NCBI GenBank assembly: GCA_038206985.1
Contig: JBBRAH010000004.1
Span: 1 to 64,000 of the forward strand
Length of the DNA: 64,000 nt
Reading direction: 5' to 3'
DNA from: CAXMST01 sp038206985
GTDB lineage: Bacteria > Actinomycetota > Thermoleophilia > Solirubrobacterales > 70-9
Shown: piece by piece, positions 1 through 8,104 of the stretch
How the letters are laid out: every line of letters begins with the position of its first letter
Position numbering within the stretch: the stretch's first letter is position 1
Notes under the pieces: generated by a model
Databases searched by the model: none
What the model was told of the DNA's origin: nothing
The model's input: only the letters and a program-made list of their open reading frames with translations
Translations under genes and position numbers: made by a program

Positions 1-771
1 GGAGACCGTGACCGAAGAGGCGCTGAAGAGGCCGACGCCGTCGGCGCAGTCGCCGCCGCTGCCGCTCTCGGAAATGCAGGCTTCAGTGCCGCTCTTCTGC
101 GTCAGGGCTCCGCTCGTGGTGTCTCGGTCAAAGACGGCGACGGCGCCGCTGATGAACGAGGCTACGTAGGCGCTCTTGCCGTCTGGGGAGATGGTGACCG
201 AAGTGGCGGCGTCGAGGCCGACGCCGTCGGCGCAGTCGCCGCCGCTGCCGCTCTCGGAAATGCAGGCTTCAGTGCCGCTCTTCTGCGTCAGGGCTCCGCT
301 CGTGGTGTTTCGGTCAAATACGGCGACGGCGTCGCTGAAGTCCGAGGCGACGTAAGCGCTCGTGCCGTCTGGGGAGACGGTGACCGAAGAGGCGAAGTCG
401 AGGCCGGCGCCGACGGCGCAGGCGCCGGCGCTGCCGCTCTTGGAGATGCAGGCATCGGTGCCGCTCTTCTGCGTCAGGGCTCCGCTCGTGATGTTTCGGT
501 CAAAGACGGCGACGGCGTCGCTGCTTATCGAGGCGACGTAGGCGCTCTTGCCGTCTGGGGAGACGGTGACCGAGGTGGCGTTGTCGAGGCCGACGCCGTC
601 GGCGCAGTCGCCGCCGCTGCCGCTCTCGGAAATGCAGGCTTCAGTGCCGCTCTTCTGCGTCAGGGCACCTTCGCTCCCTGCTGCCGATGCGGTGGCCGGT
701 CCTGCGATCACAAACAGCGTGGTCAGGATCAGGCTGAACCTGGTCCGGCTTTGCTTGGCATCCATAGACAT
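1..771 (-). CDS. Secreted tandem-repeat beta-propeller (lactonase-like) protein, C-terminus missing
   Basis: The minus strand is open from an ATG at 771 (alternative ATG at 765) to the left edge, so the gene continues outside the window. Residues 1 to about 30 form a signal peptide (charged start KQSRTR, hydrophobic LILTTLFVIAG, then ATASAA). The rest consists of 62-residue repeats encoded by an exact 186-bp period. Each unit carries a paired-cysteine segment (TEACISESGSGGDCADGVGLD), a blade strand SVTVSPDGKSAYVAS and a second strand AVAVFDRNTTSGALTQ. These are the marks of YVTN/lactonase-type beta-propeller repeats of actinobacterial secreted proteins. Enzyme activity is not shown; a binding or structural surface role is equally possible. 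Only four units are visible, so total length is unknown. Confidence is high for the repeat class and low for function. Confidence 0.8.
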   Translation of the reverse strand, partial: MSMDAKQSRTRFSLILTTLFVIAGPATASAAGSEGALTQKSGTEACISESGSGGDCADGVGLDNATSVTVSPDGKSAYVASISSDAVAVFDRNITSGALTQKSGTDACISKSGSAGACAVGAGLDFASSVTVSPDGTSAYVASDFSDAVAVFDRNTTSGALTQKSGTEACISESGSGGDCADGVGLDAATSVTISPDGKSAYVASFISGAVAVFDRDTTSGALTQKSGTEACISESGSGGDCADGVGLFSASSVTVS

Positions 772-957
772 CTCAACCCCGGCTGGACTCGTAGCTCTGG
801 CTTGTTCGACTCCGTGAACAGCCCGTGAAGGCGCAGGAGGGTTGTGAAACCCTGAGGCGGCCGCGCGAAATGCAGACGGAAGCGCCAACTCCCTTATTCG
901 CAAGCACCATAGCGGAGGGGTGGTTGGCAGAGGTCAACGTCGAAGGCATGGCGGTGC

Positions 958-1030
958 CGGATTCGGAGGATCGCCTGCCGGTAAGCCTCGCAGGAGGGAG
1001 TCGCTCTATCCAGCTGAGCTGGCTTAGGCG
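958..1030 (-). pseudogene. Degenerate tRNA-like remnant (tRNA-Arg type D-arm)
   Basis: On the minus strand the stretch around 1003-1021 reads AGCTCAGCTGGATAGAGC, a perfect tRNA D-arm with its 4-bp stem. It is followed by a CCT triplet where an anticodon could sit, and near 965 by CCGAATCC, resembling the 3' half of a T-arm. The anticodon stem does not close around a 7-nt loop, the T-loop is disrupted and the acceptor ends do not pair over 7 bp, so it cannot be a working tRNA. It lies just downstream of the DUF5995 gene, in a stretch that also holds broken genes. It could be a decayed tRNA-Arg(CCU) or a chance match. Confidence 0.4.
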
Positions 1031-1037
1031 GCGCAAC

Positions 1038-1970
1038 TCACGCGCGCGCCTCACGCGCCTCACAGTAGGCATCGCGGTCCTCGGTGCCCGGACCAAGGAC
1101 GAGGTTCGAGCTCAACGCCTCGATCACGCGCGCGCGGCCGGCGGCAGCCTGCTCGATCTCTGCGCCGATTTCACGGCGCTGGTCCGGCCCCGCGGCAATC
1201 AATCGCCTCGCATTCTCGAACGCCTCGGTGCGCCAGCGCGACATCAGCTCACCGAAGCTCTCCCCGCTGACCTCGAGGACCGGTAGCGAGGATTCGAGCA
1301 GGCTTGGGTCGAAGAGCTCGGACTGCTCGGCGATCATCGGATCCTGGACGGTGCCGAGCAGAGCGTTGACGCGGTCGTAGTCGCCGCGCGCGCCGAGACC
1401 CGCCGGGGTGCGGAGCCCGGTGCGCACGAGAGCAAATGGAAGATCGCGGCTGATGTGGGCGTTCATCCCAAGCATCATGTCGCCGAGGACCGAGACCTCC
1501 CGTGCGCCCGCGGCGTCGAAGGCGATCCGCCAGGCCTCTGGAACCTCCTCATCTTCGCCCGCCGCCCAAGCGTCGTAGGCGCCGAAATAGAGGTCAGCGA
1601 AGATCGCGTCGCGGTGGTTGAGAAAGGGCGGGTCCTCGAAGTCCGATGATCCTGTCGCGGCGACACCCTCGGTGACCCGCAGATACATCAGCGCGAACGG
1701 CGCATTGTGGTCGCAGTTGGCGGCCAGCACCTGGAAGCGGCGGTCCATCTCGGCCACGACAGCCTCGATGCAATCGACGCCGCCGCGGCCGCATGCGTTC
1801 GGCGATTCCGGATCGGCGCGATCGGGGAGCGATGCCGCGATCCGCTCCCAGCTCGCAGAGGGGGCAGCGGTCTGGATCCTCGGCGCATCAGGGTTGCCGC
1901 ATCCCTCACCGAGCAAAGCCGCGGCAACCGCGACCAACACCGCGCGCCGCCGCGCCGCGGCGGCGCTCAT
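1038..1970 (-). CDS. DUF5995 family protein, possible lipoprotein
   Basis: A 310-residue protein with an N-terminal hydrophobic segment (AVLVAVAAALLGEGCGN). This could be a lipoprotein signal with Cys at about residue 24, although the -3/-2 positions are not ideal. The body carries the family's recognisable core: FLNHRDAIFADLYFGAYDAW, then AWRIAFDAA and MMLGMNAHISRDLPFAL, which match DUF5995, a mostly helical actinobacterial family of unknown function. Its ATG overlaps the stop of the upstream permease remnant by 4 nt (ATGA), so it once was, or still is, translationally coupled to that reading frame. No function can be assigned. Confidence 0.75.
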   Translation of the reverse strand: MSAAAARRRAVLVAVAAALLGEGCGNPDAPRIQTAAPSASWERIAASLPDRADPESPNACGRGGVDCIEAVVAEMDRRFQVLAANCDHNAPFALMYLRVTEGVAATGSSDFEDPPFLNHRDAIFADLYFGAYDAWAAGEDEEVPEAWRIAFDAAGAREVSVLGDMMLGMNAHISRDLPFALVRTGLRTPAGLGARGDYDRVNALLGTVQDPMIAEQSELFDPSLLESSLPVLEVSGESFGELMSRWRTEAFENARRLIAAGPDQRREIGAEIEQAAAGRARVIEALSSNLVLGPGTEDRDAYCEAREARA

Positions 1971-2770
1971 ACGACCTCCACTCGGCGGCGCCAGAGGGCC
2001 GCGGCGGAAATCCCGAGGCCAATCAGGGTGACTGCAATCAGGGCGCCGAAGTCGGCGAGCCAGGTGGTGGCGTCGTGGCGCCAGAGACGGTTGCGGTCGA
2101 TCTCGGCCGTCACTTCGCGAAACGACTCGAGCGGGTCATCGAGCCGGACCGTTGGCACCTCGCGGGCGATCTTGTCGATCGCCTGCAAGCGATCGAGGTC
2201 AACTGTCGACGCCGCGGCGGAGAAGGCCCATTGCGTCCCCGCCAGATAACTCACCTGCTTGAGGCCCGGCTTGTCGACCATGTCCGGGAAAACGCCGCCC
2301 ATCGCCAGCAGCATCTGCAGCACGAGTACGACCGGGAGCACGGTCATCGCCTGCTCGGCCGTGCTCGCGAGTGCGGAGATCGCAAGTGCGAGCGTCAACC
2401 CGGCGAGGCCCGCCCCAACCGCAATCAGGATCAACTCCGGACTTGGCGAGGCGAGGATGCTGCCATCGCCGTGACTGCCCTGGCGAGCCAGCGCGAGCAC
2501 AGCGAAGACGATCGACTGAAGCGCCGTGATCGCCCCCAGGACGAGTCCCTTCGAGCCGATGTAGGCGCCAATCGACAGCCCGACCGCGCGTTCTCGGCGC
2601 GTTATTGACAGCTCCTTGACGATCTCGCGTATTCCGTTTGACGCGCCGATCCAGGTTGCTCCGGTGATGACGAGCAGCAGCAGACCGAGGACGAGCGGCT
2701 GCAGCACCATCAGCGCCAGGTTGCGGCGGTCGCCGGCGATCACGCGCAGGTAGCGCCGGGAGCAGGGAGA
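1967..2770 (-). pseudogene. Truncated ABC-2 type permease (C-terminal part, internal deletion)
   Basis: The frame from about 2770 to 1967 encodes RRYLRVIAGDRRNLALMVLQ, then GASNGIREIVKELSITRRERAVGLSIGAY and four further hydrophobic segments. This is the permease half of actinobacterial FHA/ATP-binding/ABC-2 permease proteins (Rv1747-like). The ATP-binding half is absent. The usual loop of some 30-40 residues between the first membrane segment and the IREIVKE motif is also missing: LLLLVITGATWIGASN runs the two segments together. Upstream of 2770 the frame continues to 2929 with Arg/Pro-rich sequence unlike the family. Homology stops where the broken reductase begins on the other strand, so I read this as a deletion scar. 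It may still be translated. Confidence 0.65.
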
Positions 2771-2775
2771 TTTGC

Positions 2776-3093
2776 GACATATGCCCGCGCGAACGCTTGG
2801 CCGGGATCGCCCGCGCCGCCTCGCCCGACTGGTATCGAAACCTGAAAGCCGCATCGGCAGCCGAGGTCCAGGTTGCAAACGATCGCTGGACCCCTTCTCA
2901 ACGCTTCCTATCGCCGGAGGAAGCGGCAAGAGCGTCCTCCGCCTATGAGCAGGCCCATCCTTCTACTGCGCGCAGGCTGCTGGATCTGATGGGCGACTCC
3001 TACGACGGGACCGACGCAGGCCGAGTCGCAATGATGGTCGGGGTGCCGATGGTGGCGTTCAGCGACCAAGGTGCCAGCGACCACCGGTCCTGA
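2776..3093 (+). pseudogene. C-terminal fragment of F420/deazaflavin-type nitroreductase
   Basis: The frame ends in a stop at 3093 and encodes SPDWYRNLKAASAAEVQV, then RFLSPEEAARASSAYEQAHP and a final VPMVAFSD. This is the C-terminal two-thirds of the deazaflavin-dependent nitroreductase/quinone reductase family (DUF385). The N-terminal segment of the split beta-barrel, including the GRKSG-type strand, is missing. The first usable start (TTG at 2797) leaves only 98 residues, against about 140-150 for the family. The break at about 2775 coincides with the break in the divergent permease. Probably non-functional. Confidence 0.6.
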
Positions 3094-3146
3094 TCGGAGT
3101 ACCGTCGCCGGCTACGCACGGGTCAACTATTGCTGCCCCTGAACGC

Positions 3147-3180
3147 AAAAGGGGCCGGGACGCTGTGCGCCCCGGCCCCC
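3147..3180 (-). terminator. Rho-independent terminator of the cold-shock gene
   Basis: A 9-bp perfect GC stem (3151-3159 pairing with 3171-3179) with an 11-nt loop. Read on the minus strand it is followed at once by TTTT (3150-3147). It lies 25 bp past the cold-shock stop codon, in the correct orientation. Confidence 0.8.
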
Positions 3181-3204
3181 AAAGGCCTCAAATGAGGACT
3201 CGCC

Positions 3205-3405
3205 TTAGGCGACGCTGACGTTTACCGCCTGCGGGCCCTTCTGGCCGTCTTCGAGGTCGAAGGTGACCTTGTCACCCTCGGCGATGCGACCGCCACCGGC
3301 GATGCCGCTGATGTGGACGAATGCGTCCTTGTCACCACCGTCATCGACGTCGATGAAGCCGTAGCCCTTGTCCTCGTTGAACCACTTAACGGTTCCGGTT
3401 GCCAT
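3205..3405 (-). CDS. Cold-shock protein (CspA family)
   Basis: A 66-residue single cold-shock domain starting MATGTVKWFNEDKGYGFI and containing RNP1 (KGYGFI, residues 13-18) and RNP2 (DAFVHIS, 27-33). It binds single-stranded nucleic acid as an RNA chaperone in the cytoplasm. The ATG at 3405 is chosen because it begins the conserved domain and has a strong GGAGG nine bases upstream; an upstream in-frame extension to 3519 is not family-like. The gene stands alone between its own long leader and a clear terminator. Confidence 0.93.
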   Translation of the reverse strand: MATGTVKWFNEDKGYGFIDVDDGGDKDAFVHISGIAGGGRIAEGDKVTFDLEDGQKGPQAVNVSVA

Positions 3406-3603
3406 GTGTTGTTCCCTCCGTAGGGGGTTTGTCAGTCGGCCCACTGGAGAAAAAACGCATATGCATAAGAACTCGTCGTAAAAGCCATACCGTGGATGCA
3501 GATTGCCCATATGGAGCAATCAGTATTTGCGAGCTTAGAGTTTTTCCGCGCGCGGGAGGTGCTCCCTCCGCCTGCGGGGCGGGAGGTGTCAACCGCCCGT
3601 CCC
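3406..3603 (-). promoter_or_regulatory. Cold-shock gene leader and SCP2 gene 3' end
   Basis: No gene is seen here. The AT-richer part (3450-3550) is unusual for this window and contains two CATATG hexamers (about 3459 and 3508). It is probably the promoter and long 5' leader typical of cold-shock genes, though no clear -35/-10 pair could be fixed. Nearer 3604 an imperfect GC hairpin (about 3561-3590, minus strand) may end transcription of the upstream SCP2 gene; it lacks a U-tract. Confidence 0.4.
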
Positions 3604-4041
3604 TCAGAAGGCGAACAGATCCGGGAGCCTGGCGGCCAGCCGCAGGTCCCCGAGGACCCGCAGGCGGCCCTTGAACGCGAGGCGGCGGGCACCCGTATCG
3701 CCCGCGAGCAGCGCCCGCAGATCACTGGGCCTCACCTTGAGCGTGATGTCGGGCTCGGCGGCCGGCTCGGCGGAGATCGAGCAGTCAGCGTCGGCAATCC
3801 GTAGCTCGAAGTGGTCGTAACCGCCGCCCGGCTTGTCCCAGAGCTTGATGTGGACCAGGGCCTCCAGATCGCCCGCCTTCTCGGGGCGGAAGAGGCCCGC
3901 CATGTGCTCGATCAGGGCCCCGATGATCGTGGCCCGTGAGCCCTCGTCGCCCATCAGCTCGTCGAAGCGGTCCGGGTCCATGCTCTGCACCGCGGCATAG
4001 ACCTCGGCCGGGTCGGCGCTCTGTAGATCGATCTCGCTCAT
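3604..4041 (-). CDS. SCP2 sterol-binding domain protein
   Basis: A 145-residue protein made of one SCP-2 domain. An N-terminal helix (PAEVYAAVQSMDPDRFDELM) precedes strands with DHFELRIADADCSISAEP and the family-typical end ITLKVRPSDLRALLAGDTGARRLAFKG. SCP2 domains bind lipids or acyl-CoA in a hydrophobic tunnel. The ATG at 4041 fits the domain start. Upstream in-frame sequence to 5094 is antisense to gluQ and is not part of the gene. It is divergent from gluQ with only 45 bp between start codons. Confidence 0.8.
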   Translation of the reverse strand: MSEIDLQSADPAEVYAAVQSMDPDRFDELMGDEGSRATIIGALIEHMAGLFRPEKAGDLEALVHIKLWDKPGGGYDHFELRIADADCSISAEPAAEPDITLKVRPSDLRALLAGDTGARRLAFKGRLRVLGDLRLAARLPDLFAF

Positions 4042-4086
4042 GGGCCCTGACCCTATCCGCGATCGCGGCTCCGCGATGATTGGCGT

Positions 4087-4992
4087 ATGAACCGCACCGG
4101 CCGCTACGCCCCGAGCCCGAGTGGGTCGCTGCATCTGGGCAACCTGCGCACCGCACTGATCGCCTGGCTGCTCGCGCGCTCGCAGGGGGCCGGGTATCTG
4201 CTCCGAATCGAGGACCTCGACCAGGCCCGCTCCCGCCCCGAGCACGTCAGCTCCCAGCTCGCCGACCTGCGCGCGCTCGGTCTCGACTGGGACGCGGAGA
4301 TGCCCCGCCAGAGCAGCCGAACCGTCGCCTACGAGGCCGCGATCGAGCGCTTGCGGACCGCCGGACTGATCTACGAGTGCTTCTGCACCCGGACCGAGGT
4401 CCGCGAGGCCGCCTCCGCCCCACACGGCGAGCTCCCCGATGGGGCATACCCCGGAACCTGTCGCAACCTGAGTGCCACCGAGCGGCGGGCTCGCGCGCAA
4501 GAGCGGCCGGCAGCGCTCCGCGTCAACGCCGGGGCCGTGCGGATCGAGTTCGAGGACCGCGTGGCCGGGATCCAGGTGGGGGTGGTCGATGACTTCGTCG
4601 TGCGCCGCAACGACGGCGTCCACGGCTACAACCTCGCGGTCGTGCTCGATGACGGCGAGCAGGGCGTCGGGGAGGTCGTGCGCGGCGACGATCTGCTCGA
4701 CTCCACACCGCGCCAGATCTGGATCGCCGAACAGCTCGGCCTTGACCCGATCTCCTCCTGGGTGCACGTGCCGCTCGTCCACGGCCCGGACGGGGAGCGG
4801 CTCGCAAAGCGTCACGGGTCGATCACCCTCGCCGACCGCGCGGCGGCGGGCGAGAGCCCGGCCGACGTCCTCGCCCTTCTGGCCCGCTCGCTGGACCTCT
4901 GCGAGGACGCCGAGCGACCCACGCTCGAGCAGCTCCTCGAGCGCTTCGATCCCGCTGTGATCGCTTCGGCCGACCCGACTCTGCCGTTGTAG
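4087..4992 (+). CDS. gluQ: Glutamyl-Q tRNA(Asp) synthetase
   Basis: A 301-residue truncated glutamyl-tRNA synthetase homologue that lacks the anticodon-binding domain, as in GluQ-RS, which glutamylates queuosine at position 34 of tRNA(Asp). HIGH motif: SGSLHLGNLRTALIAWL (residues 12-28). The KMSKS-like loop appears as RLAKRHGSI (about 238-246). A zinc site is suggested by YECFCTRTE and YPGTCRNLS. The GVVDDFVVRRNDGVHGYNLAVVLDD core and GDDLLDSTPRQIWI are strongly family-like. The ATG at 4087 is the first in frame and begins the domain directly. Confidence 0.9.
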   Translation: MNRTGRYAPSPSGSLHLGNLRTALIAWLLARSQGAGYLLRIEDLDQARSRPEHVSSQLADLRALGLDWDAEMPRQSSRTVAYEAAIERLRTAGLIYECFCTRTEVREAASAPHGELPDGAYPGTCRNLSATERRARAQERPAALRVNAGAVRIEFEDRVAGIQVGVVDDFVVRRNDGVHGYNLAVVLDDGEQGVGEVVRGDDLLDSTPRQIWIAEQLGLDPISSWVHVPLVHGPDGERLAKRHGSITLADRAAAGESPADVLALLARSLDLCEDAERPTLEQLLERFDPAVIASADPTLPL

Positions 4993-5002
4993 GCTGACCC
5001 GC

Positions 5003-6484
5003 GTGAGCTCGACCAACGGCAGCGCAGGACGGAAGGTGCGCGTGGGAATCGTGGGCGCCGGCTTCGGCGGGATCGGGATGGCGGTGCATCTCAAGCGCGC
5101 CGGCTTCTACGACTTCACGATCTTCGAGCGCGGCGAGTCGGTCGGTGGTGTCTGGCGCGCCAACACCTACCCCGGCGCGGCCTGCGACGTCCCCTCGCAC
5201 CTCTACTCGTTCTCCTTCGCGCCCGGCCACCGCTGGTCGCGCCGCTATGCCCCGCAGGCCGAGATCCTCGCCTACCTCGAGGAGGTCGCCGACGACTACG
5301 GGCTCAGGCCGCAGGTACGGCTCAACACGGAGGCGACCGCCGCGCGCTTCGACGAGCGCAGCGGCACCTGGGCGCTGGATACCGACGACGGCGAGACCCA
5401 CACATTCGACGTTCTGGTGACCGCCTGCGGTCAGCTCACCAACCCCGTGATCCCTGATCTGCCCGGGCTCGAGGACTTCGCCGGCAGGGTCTTCCACTCG
5501 GCCCGGTGGGATCACGACCACGACCTGGAGGGCGAGCGCGTGGCGGTGATCGGCACGGGCGCTAGCGCGATCCAGTTCGTACCCGAGGTCGCCGAGCAGG
5601 CCTCCCACCTCAATATCTACCAGCGCTCCGCACCCTGGATCCTCCCGAAGACCGACCGCTCCTATCCGGCCTGGGAGCAGGCGATCTTCCAGCGCTTTCC
5701 CACGCGCGTGGCCGCCAGCCGGCTCGGCTTCTTCTCTTTCTTCGAGCTCGCCACCTACGGCTTCACCGGCACCGACGCCCTGATGGATCCCTTCTCGAAG
5801 GTCGCTGACGCCTACCGCTCCAAGTCCCTGCCCGAAGGGGAACTGCGCGAGAAGGCAACGCCCGACTACGAAATGGGCTGCAAGCGCGTGCTGTTCACGA
5901 GCGACTGGTACCCGGCCCTGAAGCGCGAGGACGTCGAGCTGCACACCGGCGGGGTCGAGCGGATCACAGCATCCGGGGTGGTCGGCGCCGACGGCGCCGA
6001 GCGTCCCGCCGAGACGATCATCTGGGGAACCGGCTTCGCCTCGCACGATTTCGTCGCTCCGATGCGGATCGAGGGGCTCGAGGGGCTCGAGCTCAACGAG
6101 GTCTGGAGCGACCGGCCGGAAGCCCACCTGGGCACCGTCGTCAGCGGCTTTCCCAACCTCTTCGTCCTCTACGGGCCGAACACAAACCACGGCTCGGGCT
6201 CGGTTCCCTTCACGCTGGAGTGCCAGGCCGCCTACGCGGTCGATGCGGCGAAGCGCATCCGGCGCGACGGCATCCGCTACCTCAACCTCAAGCCCGAGAC
6301 CCAGGCCGCCTGGCGCGAAGAGATCGCCACCCGCAGCATCCCGACCCGCTGGACCCAGGGCGGCTGCACCAACTGGTACATCAACGGCGAGGGCGTGAAC
6401 ACCAACAACTGGCCCGGTCCCTGGCTCGAGTTCAAGCGACGCCTGAGTCGTCTGGACCCCGCCGAGTTCGAGCTCGTCAGCTAG
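5003..6484 (+). CDS. Flavin-containing (Baeyer-Villiger type) monooxygenase
   Basis: A 493-residue NAD(P)H/FAD monooxygenase. The first Rossmann motif is VGIVGAGFGGIGMAVHL (residues 14-30), followed by GGVWRANTYPGAACDVPSHLYSFSF, typical of the BVMO/FMO superfamily. The fingerprint FAGRVFHSARWDHD (about residue 160) is close to the BVMO FxGxxxHxxxW(P/D). The second Rossmann motif is VAVIGTGASAIQFVPEVAEQ. The C-terminal LYGPNTNHGSGSVPFTLECQ is also family-like. It probably oxygenates ketones or other lipophilic substrates. The start is GTG at 5003, 10 bp after the gluQ stop. A lipid acyltransferase follows, hinting at lipid or steroid metabolism, which is inference. Confidence 0.87.
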   Translation: MSSTNGSAGRKVRVGIVGAGFGGIGMAVHLKRAGFYDFTIFERGESVGGVWRANTYPGAACDVPSHLYSFSFAPGHRWSRRYAPQAEILAYLEEVADDYGLRPQVRLNTEATAARFDERSGTWALDTDDGETHTFDVLVTACGQLTNPVIPDLPGLEDFAGRVFHSARWDHDHDLEGERVAVIGTGASAIQFVPEVAEQASHLNIYQRSAPWILPKTDRSYPAWEQAIFQRFPTRVAASRLGFFSFFELATYGFTGTDALMDPFSKVADAYRSKSLPEGELREKATPDYEMGCKRVLFTSDWYPALKREDVELHTGGVERITASGVVGADGAERPAETIIWGTGFASHDFVAPMRIEGLEGLELNEVWSDRPEAHLGTVVSGFPNLFVLYGPNTNHGSGSVPFTLECQAAYAVDAAKRIRRDGIRYLNLKPETQAAWREEIATRSIPTRWTQGGCTNWYINGEGVNTNNWPGPWLEFKRRLSRLDPAEFELVS

Positions 6485-6613
6485 CCGCTCGCGAGTTCCA
6501 CACCGAACACCACGGCTGCGAGTCACCCGGGAATCGCCGGCGCCGGGGTAAGGGGCCGGCAAAGACCCGCCAGGCCCTATGCTCAACCCCTGGTTCCCGA
6601 GGAGGGCTGAAGT

Positions 6614-8104
6614 ATCAAAAGACTCTCACCACTGGACTCGGCCTGGCTGCTGATCGAGTCCCGCGACACGCCGATGCATGTCGGCGCATTGTTCGAGTTC
6701 ACCAAGCCCGCGGGGGCGGGGCCCGACTTCCTGGCCGAAACGCTGGCGGGTATGCGCCAGGAGCGCCAGGTCCCGCCACCCTGGAATCTGAAGCTCGTGG
6801 ACGGGCCGGTCGTCGGCCACCGCCTGCCGCTGATGAGCGAGGAGCGCGACGTCGATCTCGACTACCACGTGCGTCATTCCGCTCTGCCGCATCCCGGCGG
6901 CCAGCGCGAGCTCGGCATCCTCGTCTCACGCCTGCACAGCCACCAGCTCGATCTGCACCGGCCCCTCTGGGAGATGCACATGATCGAGGGTTTGGAGAAG
7001 AACCGCTTCGCCCTCTACATGAAGATGCACCACTCGCTGATCGACGGTGTGAGCGGGATCCGCATGATGATGCGGACGTTGAGCACGGATCCCGAGGAGC
7101 GCAGCATGGGCGCCTTCTGGACGATCGGGTCCGGCAGCCGGTCCCAAAGCGTCACCCGTCCCTCGCGGGGACGGCTGGATCGGCTCGCAGGGAGCGTCAT
7201 CGACGGTGCGGGCAGTGCGGTGGGCCTCGCACGCGCCGGTGTCGAGCTGGGCATGGCCTCGCTCGATGACGGCGGCCTCAGCGCGCCCTACACCGCGCCG
7301 GGCTCGGCGCTGGGCGGCAAGCTCGGTGGCCAAAGGCGCTTCGCGACCCAGCAGTACGACCTGTCCCTGCTGAAGGAACTGGCGAAAGCGGGCGAGTGCT
7401 CGCTCAACGACATCGTCCTCTACCTGAGCTCATCGGCGCTGCGCCGCTACCTCGGCGAACACGGCACGATCCCGTCGCGCTCACTCACAGCCGGTGTGCC
7501 CGTCAACCTGCGCGACGCCGACGACGAGAGTGCCGGCAACGCGATCGGCTTCATCGTCTCCGAACTCGGCACCAACATCGGCGACGAGCGCAAGCGACTC
7601 GAGGCGATCAAGACCTCGACCAGGGAAGCCAAGCGGCACCTGAAAGAGATCCCCGGCTCGGCCCGCACGCCCTACACGCTGCTGCTCAACACCCCGTACA
7701 TGGCCGGGCTGATCGCTGGATTGGGCGGTCACGCACCGGTGCCCTGGAACGTAACGATCTCGAACGTGCCCGGACCGCAGGAGGAGCTCTTCTTCAACGG
7801 CGCCCGCCTCGACGCGATCTCGCCGTTGTCGCTGCTGACCCACGGCACCGCGCTCAACATCACCTGCCTGAGCTATGCGGGGACGATGAACTTCGGCTTC
7901 ACAGGAGCCCGCGACACGCTGCCGCACCTTCAGCGTCTGGCGCTCTACATGAAGGACTCACTCGAGGAGATCACCGACGAGTTACTGCCGGGCAAGCGGC
8001 GCAAGCGCAAGCGTCCGCGCCGCGCAGCGGCGAACAGCCGCAGTAACGGCAAGGCCAAGGCGCCGGCGAAGAGTAGCGCCAAGGGCCCCAGCGGTAAGGC
8101 GTGA
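6614..8104 (+). CDS. Wax ester synthase/diacylglycerol acyltransferase (WS/DGAT), non-AUG start
   Basis: A bacterial WS/DGAT that makes wax esters or triacylglycerol from acyl-CoA. The catalytic HHxxxDG motif is KMHHSLIDGVSG (about residue 140). The late motifs (PVNLRDADDESAGNAIGFIV; NVTISNVPGPQEELFFNGARL) and a Lys/Arg-rich tail (KRRKRKRPRR) are also present. The family almost always begins (M)xxLSPLDxxxLxxE. That segment is encoded here from an ATC at 6614 (KRLSPLDSAWLLIESRDTPM), 3 bp after an in-frame TGA. A strong GAGGAGG at 6599-6605 ends 8 nt before the ATC. The first canonical ATG (6674) would delete the conserved N-terminus, so I take ATC as start, or suspect a sequencing error. Length is then 496 residues. 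It overlaps the next gene by 4 nt. Confidence 0.85.
   Translation: MKRLSPLDSAWLLIESRDTPMHVGALFEFTKPAGAGPDFLAETLAGMRQERQVPPPWNLKLVDGPVVGHRLPLMSEERDVDLDYHVRHSALPHPGGQRELGILVSRLHSHQLDLHRPLWEMHMIEGLEKNRFALYMKMHHSLIDGVSGIRMMMRTLSTDPEERSMGAFWTIGSGSRSQSVTRPSRGRLDRLAGSVIDGAGSAVGLARAGVELGMASLDDGGLSAPYTAPGSALGGKLGGQRRFATQQYDLSLLKELAKAGECSLNDIVLYLSSSALRRYLGEHGTIPSRSLTAGVPVNLRDADDESAGNAIGFIVSELGTNIGDERKRLEAIKTSTREAKRHLKEIPGSARTPYTLLLNTPYMAGLIAGLGGHAPVPWNVTISNVPGPQEELFFNGARLDAISPLSLLTHGTALNITCLSYAGTMNFGFTGARDTLPHLQRLALYMKDSLEEITDELLPGKRRKRKRPRRAAANSRSNGKAKAPAKSSAKGPSGKA

Noticed and set aside
1..771. CRISPR array
   Set aside because: The 186-bp repeats have no spacers and translate in one frame into a repeat protein.
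3406..3519. N-terminally extended cold-shock protein
   Set aside because: The extension is unlike the family and the internal ATG has GGAGG; the region is better read as an mRNA leader.
4823..6586. 587-residue minus-strand frame opposite the monooxygenase
   Set aside because: Low-complexity antisense translation; the plus-strand enzyme has all its motifs.
6674..8104. Wax ester synthase starting at ATG 6674
   Set aside because: It would remove the conserved LSPLD segment that is clearly encoded upstream with a good Shine-Dalgarno.
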